Assembly: GCA_035495435.1 (NCBI GenBank)
Contig: DATJFV010000053.1
Coordinates: 1 to 9,580, forward strand
DNA from: JBDSKH01 sp035495435
GTDB lineage: Bacteria; Actinomycetota; Actinomycetes; Actinomycetales; Microbacteriaceae
Reading direction: 5' to 3'
DNA: 9,580 nucleotides
Part shown: piece by piece, positions 6,431 through 9,580 of the stretch
Layout: the number at the start of each line of letters is the position of its first letter
How positions within the stretch are numbered: position 1 is the first letter of the stretch
Program-made: the position numbers and the translations under genes
The notes under the pieces: generated by a model
What the model was told of the DNA's origin: nothing
Database searches by the model: none
The model's input: only the letters and a program-made list of their open reading frames with translations

Positions 6431-7213
6431 CTAGGCGGGCGGCAGTTCGCGCTGGCTCGACGACCGGCGGCGCGGGATGCGCGGCCGACGCGGTTCGCGC
6501 GGGGGCTGAGCGTCGAGTGACGCGGGGAACACCGCCGGCGCCGGACCGAAGGCCTCGCGCGAGGAGTTCACCACCTTGCGCCCCATCAGGTGGTTACCGG
6601 TGCCCCCGATTGCGGCGCCGATCCCGAAGGGCAGCAGCCGGCCGACCACCGAACTGCCTTGCGTCAACGCGAACCGCTTCAGGAACGCGCTGCGCACCCG
6701 GTCGGCGAGCATCCCGAAGGCGGGGCCGGGAAGATTGCGCGTGACGAACTCGCCCCAGTACGCGGTGCGCGAGCCGCGACCGGCCGCCTGGGTGGCCAGC
6801 TGCTGGATCAGGTCCTGACCCGCGTTGCCGAGCATCAGGGCCATGACCAGGGTGCGGGCGCGCACCGGATCATCGAGGGCGATGCCGTGCAGCTCGGTCA
6901 CCGACTGGGCGTACAAGGCGCTGGCCTCGAGAAAACCCGCGGTCTCCACGCCGGACAGGGCCAGGGATGTGGCGGTTCCGACCGCGGGAATGGCGGCGGT
7001 CGCGCCGACCGCGGCCCCGCCTCCCGTCACAGCGGTCAGGTAGCGCCGCTCGAGAATGCGCAGCACCTGCGCCGGATCGGCGTCGGGGCGACGCCGTCTG
7101 ATCGAGCGGATGTGGGCCAGCACCACCGGTCGCTGCACCGACAGCACAGCGTCCACGCCGCGCGCGACGCGGGGATGCAGATTGCCGGGATCGACGGGGG
7201 TGCGGGCGGCCAT
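6431..7213 (-). CDS. Conserved hypothetical protein, Gly/Ala-rich hydrophobic, coupled to ABC exporter
   Basis: 260 aa. I do not recognise a defined enzymatic family. A Gly/Ala-rich hydrophobic segment (about 62-92, including GGGAAVGATAAIPAVGT) is followed by an amphipathic helical region with ALYAQSVTELHGI (99-111). A second hydrophobic stretch lies near the C-terminus (190-210, GRLLPFGIGAAIGGTGNH), followed by FGPAPAVFP. The tail (236-253) is rich in Pro and Arg. The pattern recalls EcsC-like membrane-associated proteins, but only weakly. The ATG at 7213 is separated by one base from the TGA of the ATPase gene (TGA-G-ATG) and has no ribosome site of its own, so translation must be coupled. 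In-frame sequence further upstream overlaps the ATPase gene and reads as low complexity. The coupling suggests a role with the exporter, which is inference. Confidence 0.85.
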   Translation of the reverse strand: MAARTPVDPGNLHPRVARGVDAVLSVQRPVVLAHIRSIRRRRPDADPAQVLRILERRYLTAVTGGGAAVGATAAIPAVGTATSLALSGVETAGFLEASALYAQSVTELHGIALDDPVRARTLVMALMLGNAGQDLIQQLATQAAGRGSRTAYWGEFVTRNLPGPAFGMLADRVRSAFLKRFALTQGSSVVGRLLPFGIGAAIGGTGNHLMGRKVVNSSREAFGPAPAVFPASLDAQPPREPRRPRIPRRRSSSQRELPPA

Positions 7214-7214
7214 C

Positions 7215-7949
7215 TCAGGAACCGTAGTCGGCGTTGTAGCGGTCCACGACGTCCTTGATGGACGCGTCGAGCACCAGCGCGCCCTTGTCGAGGTAGAGGC
7301 CCCGGGTGCAGAACCGCAGCAGATCACGCTCGTTGTGCGAGACGAAGAACAGCGTCCGGCCGCCGGCGAGCAGCTCTTCGATGCGGGTGTAGCACTTGTC
7401 ACGGAACCCCTTGTCACCCACGGCGAGGACCTCATCGACGAGGATGATCGGCTCCTCCAGACGTGAGATCACGGCGAAGGCGATGCGCACCTTCATGCCG
7501 CTCGACAGGTGCTTGTAGGGGGTGTGGATGAACTCCTCGAGCTCGGCGAACTCGATGATCTCGTCGAAGCGCTGGTCGATCTCGCGCTTCGTCATCCCGT
7601 GCAGGCCACCCGTGAGGTAGACGTTGTCCTTCACGGTGAGGTCGTTGACGAAGCCACCGGTGATCTCGATCAGCGGGGCGACACCGCCCTCCACCGACAC
7701 GCTGCCCTCGTCGGGGATCATGACCTGCGCGACCAGCTTCAGCAGCGTCGACTTGCCCTGGCCGTTGCGCCCGACCACGCCGATCGCCTCGCCCGGCTGC
7801 ACGGTGAAGCTGACATTTCGCAGCGCCCAGAACTCACCGGGACGGGTGCGGCGGTTGCGTCCCGCGAACAGGTCCTTGAAGTTGCGCCGCGAGAGCCGAT
7901 TGCGCTTGAACCGCACCCCCAGGTTGTCGACGGTGATCGAGCCCTCCAT
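7215..7949 (-). CDS. ABC transporter ATP-binding protein, polysaccharide/teichoic acid exporter (TagH/Wzt-like)
   Basis: 244 aa. It has the full nucleotide-binding domain: Walker A GRNGQGKST (60-68), the LIEITGGFVNDLTVKDN segment (93-109) typical of cell-surface polymer exporters, signature LSSGMK (148-153, a degenerate LSGGQ normal for this group), Walker B IILVDE (168-173) and the switch histidine SH (204-205). It ends at the core domain and lacks the C-terminal polymer-binding extension of long Wzt proteins or the membrane and SH3-like tail of Bacillus TagH. In that respect it resembles short Wzt forms. The ATG shares its A with the TGA of the permease gene (TGATG), and a strong AAGGAGA site (7960-7954) lies within the permease gene. 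It powers flipping or export of a lipid-linked polymer made in the cytoplasm. Confidence 0.95.
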   Translation of the reverse strand: MEGSITVDNLGVRFKRNRLSRRNFKDLFAGRNRRTRPGEFWALRNVSFTVQPGEAIGVVGRNGQGKSTLLKLVAQVMIPDEGSVSVEGGVAPLIEITGGFVNDLTVKDNVYLTGGLHGMTKREIDQRFDEIIEFAELEEFIHTPYKHLSSGMKVRIAFAVISRLEEPIILVDEVLAVGDKGFRDKCYTRIEELLAGGRTLFFVSHNERDLLRFCTRGLYLDKGALVLDASIKDVVDRYNADYGS

Positions 7950-8749
7950 CAGATCTCCTTCAGCACGGCGCTGATCGTGCGCCGGAACACCAGGGTGCCG
8001 ATCGTCAGGATCACCAGCGAGATGACGACGCTGACGCCGACCGCGTACCAGTCGAGTTGCTCGGGGAAGAACGCGGCCCGGTACAACGTGATCACTCCCG
8101 CGAACGGGTTCAGGGCCCCGACCTGCTCAAGGCCGATATCGCGCAGGTCGACGAGGCTGTAGATGATCGGCGAGGCGTAGAACGTGAAGCGCAGGATGAG
8201 CCGGACGGCGCGCTCGAGGTCGCGGAAGAAGACGACGAGCGGCGCCACGATGAGTCCGATTCCGAAGGTCAGTGCCGCCTGCAACACGATCGCCAGCGGG
8301 AAGAGCACCACCTCCCAGTGCAGCTGCGCCCCCGCGAAGATCGCGAAGACCGCCAGCACGGGGAGGCTGAGGAGGAACTCGATCCCCTTCGACAGCACCA
8401 GGCGGGCCACCCAGATGGTGCGCGGGATGGTGGTGGAGCGCACCAGCTTGGCCTCGCGCGTGAAGGCGACCGTGGCATCCGACACCGACCCCGTGAACCA
8501 CATCCACGGCAGCAGACCGCTCAACAGGAACACGATGTACGGCTCGTGTCCCACCCCGCGGTGGAACACCTGGGTGAACACGAACCAGTAGATCGCCGCC
8601 ATCACGAGCGGGTCGAGGATCGACCAGAAGTAGCCGAGGAACGAGGTCGAGTACCGCACACGCAGGTCGCGCGTGGTCAGCAGCCACAACGATCGGCGGT
8701 AGCGCGAGAACGGGGACCAGGCCCGAGACGAGAGCGCGGGGGAGGTCAC
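7949..8749 (-). CDS. ABC-2 type permease, polysaccharide/teichoic acid exporter (TagG/Wzm-like)
   Basis: 266 aa, the usual length for Wzm/TagG permeases. The N-terminus has the amphipathic entry with RDLRVRYS (27-34) and the family hallmark LGYFWSILDPLV (38-49). Hydrophobic segments lie at about 38-62, 70-88, 121-140, 147-175, 186-200 and 235-255, giving about six membrane spans. LNPFAGVITLYR (213-224) is the conserved motif before the last span. With the ATPase it forms the membrane channel for the cell-wall polymer. The start is GTG 8749; a TAGATT box ends 6 bp before it, giving a leaderless transcript, and no ribosome site is visible. It is the first gene of a three-gene unit with the ATPase and the hypothetical protein. 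Confidence 0.95.
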   Translation of the reverse strand: MTSPALSSRAWSPFSRYRRSLWLLTTRDLRVRYSTSFLGYFWSILDPLVMAAIYWFVFTQVFHRGVGHEPYIVFLLSGLLPWMWFTGSVSDATVAFTREAKLVRSTTIPRTIWVARLVLSKGIEFLLSLPVLAVFAIFAGAQLHWEVVLFPLAIVLQAALTFGIGLIVAPLVVFFRDLERAVRLILRFTFYASPIIYSLVDLRDIGLEQVGALNPFAGVITLYRAAFFPEQLDWYAVGVSVVISLVILTIGTLVFRRTISAVLKEI

Positions 8750-8761
8750 AGCGTAAATCTA
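8749..8761 (-). promoter_or_regulatory. Promoter of the exporter unit, leaderless
   Basis: TAGATT (8761-8756) matches TANNNT, and its last base is 7 bp before the G of GTG 8749. The sequence here is locally AT-rich compared with its surroundings. No good -35 is visible at 16-18 bp, where the sequence lies against the terminator of the upstream gene. Confidence 0.5.
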
Positions 8762-8776
8762 ATGCTCACGGCACAA

Positions 8777-8816
8777 AGAATCGTCGGCGCGAGGCCAGAG
8801 GAACCCGCGCCGACGA
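8777..8816 (-). terminator. Rho-independent terminator of the nucleotidyltransferase gene
   Basis: On plus, TCGTCGGCGCG (8781-8791) and CGCGCCGACGA (8806-8816) form a perfect 11-bp stem with a 14-nt loop. Read on minus, it begins 7 nt after the nucleotidyltransferase stop and is followed by TTCTTTG. It separates that gene from the exporter promoter, whose -10 box begins about 20 bp further on. Confidence 0.8.
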
Positions 8817-8823
8817 AACCGGG

Positions 8824-9516
8824 TCAGACGAAGAGGTTCGCCCGCTCGAGGTCTTCGGCGAAGTCGATCTCGACCGCATACAGGTCGGAGATGTCGACCG
8901 GCGCGAAGCGAAGGCTGTCGTGGGCGATCGCCAACTCGATGCCGCGCTCGAAGTAGTCCTGGTCGCCGACCTTCGACAGGTGGCGCACGAGCGTGCCCTT
9001 GTCGCGGCTCGCGACGTAGTTGATGCCGACGGCCTCGCCGAGGCCCCCGACGACGGTCTTGGACAGCTCGGCGATGTAGCCCTCGGAGTCGGTCGTGTAC
9101 TTGACCTCCTCGTCAGACACCTTGGCCGTGTTGACGCTGACGAACGACCGGTCGGCGGCCACGAGGTCGCCGGCGCGGACCAGCGCCTCGGGGTCGAAGA
9201 CGACGTCGCCGTTCATCCACAGCACGCCCCCGTCCTTCGAGGCCTGCAGAGCGCGAAGCAGGCTATTGGACGTGTTGGTCTGGTCGTACTGCTCGTTGTA
9301 GACGAAGTCGGCGAGCGGGAAGGCCTCGATGATGTGCTCGAGCTTGTAGCCGACCACGATCGTCACGTTGGCGTCGTTGCCGAAGGCCTGGTGGATGTTG
9401 TCGAACTGCTGCTGCATGATGGTGCGGCCGTCGCTGAGCTCGGTGAGCGGCTTCGGCAGCGAGCGGCCGAGGCGGCTGCCCATGCCCGCGGCGAGGATCA
9501 CGATCTGGGTGGTCAT
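8824..9516 (-). CDS. LicC-like nucleotidyltransferase (NTP transferase family)
   Basis: 230 aa. The N-terminal ILAAGMGSRLG (7-17) and PKPLTE (21-26) are the nucleotide-binding signature of sugar-phosphate and choline-phosphate nucleotidyltransferases. NEQYDQTNTSNSLLRAL (74-90) resembles the substrate loop of LicC-type enzymes. MNGD (101-104) and VEIDFAEDLERA (215-226) carry the acidic residues expected to hold the metal. The likely reaction is transfer of a nucleotide from CTP or another NTP onto a phosphorylated small molecule such as phosphocholine, a polyol phosphate or a sugar phosphate; which one cannot be read from sequence. It has a strong AAGGAGA ribosome site (9531-9525) before ATG 9516, unlike the leaderless neighbours, and its own terminator. 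Beside polymerases and an exporter it probably supplies an activated precursor. Confidence 0.9.
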   Translation of the reverse strand: MTTQIVILAAGMGSRLGRSLPKPLTELSDGRTIMQQQFDNIHQAFGNDANVTIVVGYKLEHIIEAFPLADFVYNEQYDQTNTSNSLLRALQASKDGGVLWMNGDVVFDPEALVRAGDLVAADRSFVSVNTAKVSDEEVKYTTDSEGYIAELSKTVVGGLGEAVGINYVASRDKGTLVRHLSKVGDQDYFERGIELAIAHDSLRFAPVDISDLYAVEIDFAEDLERANLFV

Positions 9517-9524
9517 CGCGGTTG

Positions 9525-9531
9525 TCTCCTT
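9525..9531 (-). promoter_or_regulatory. Ribosome binding site of the nucleotidyltransferase gene
   Basis: AAGGAGA on minus, with 8 nt between it and ATG 9516. It fixes this start and implies a leadered transcript whose promoter lies further upstream, near or beyond the right edge. I could not identify a convincing -10 box in 9532-9580. Confidence 0.75.
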
Positions 9532-9580
9532 GGTGGTGTCGAATGCGGCCCATCGAACCCGGGGATGTTCACCCGGAATT

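Noticed and set aside
9559..9576. Inverted repeat CCGGG / CCCGG near the right edge and a GGTTCGA resembling a tRNA T-loop
   Set aside because: The stem is only 5 bp with no T tract, and the sequence around GGTTCGA cannot form a T-stem or acceptor arm.
1..9580. CRISPR arrays, insertion sequences, tRNA or rRNA genes
   Set aside because: No regularly spaced repeats, transposase motifs or RNA gene cores were seen on either strand.

Overview
The window is very GC-rich, with G or C at most third codon positions. Several genes appear to be leaderless, with a TANNNT-like -10 box ending 6 nt before the start codon. Both traits fit a high-GC actinobacterium. The gene content (an S1C protease with a PDZ domain, TagF-like polymerases, a Wzm/Wzt-type exporter and a VapBC pair) is compatible with Microbacteriaceae or a relative, but that placement is inference. 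The main theme is building and exporting a cell-wall glycopolymer, probably a teichoic-acid-like poly(polyol phosphate).

Layout, left to right. (1) 3-521 (+) is the C-terminal half of an HtrA/DegP-like serine protease, followed by a hairpin terminator at 535-568. (2) 588-1619 (+) is a membrane-anchored family 2 glycosyltransferase of the ExoA type. (3) 1644-4355 (-), convergent with it, encodes a 903-aa protein with two complete CDP-glycerol glycerophosphotransferase (TagF-like) domains joined by a probable beta-rich linker. (4) 4378-5685 (+) is a second, single-domain and divergent TagF-like gene. It is divergently transcribed from gene 3, with 22 bp between the start codons and overlapping candidate -10 boxes. 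(5) 5682-6346 (-) is a VapBC-type toxin-antitoxin pair. The PIN toxin frame has all its catalytic acids but no ATG, GTG, TTG or CTG start. The antitoxin promoter carries a perfect inverted repeat between its -35 and -10 boxes. (6) 6431-8749 (-) is a tightly coupled three-gene unit: ABC-2 permease, ABC ATPase and a glycine-rich conserved hypothetical protein. (7) 8824-9516 (-) is a LicC-like sugar/alcohol-phosphate nucleotidyltransferase with its own terminator at 8777-8816.

A plausible working model, which is inference: the nucleotidyltransferase supplies a nucleotide-activated building block, the glycosyltransferase and the two TagF-like proteins build and extend a lipid-linked polymer, and the permease/ATPase pair exports it. 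The coupled hypothetical protein may assist the exporter. The toxin-antitoxin pair sits inside the cluster, and its stop codon overlaps that of the neighbouring TagF-like gene. No gap longer than about 75 bp is without a gene. The most unusual points are the startless but intact toxin frame, the operator-like array at vapB, the shared divergent promoter of the two TagF-like genes, and the uncharacterised protein coupled to the exporter.
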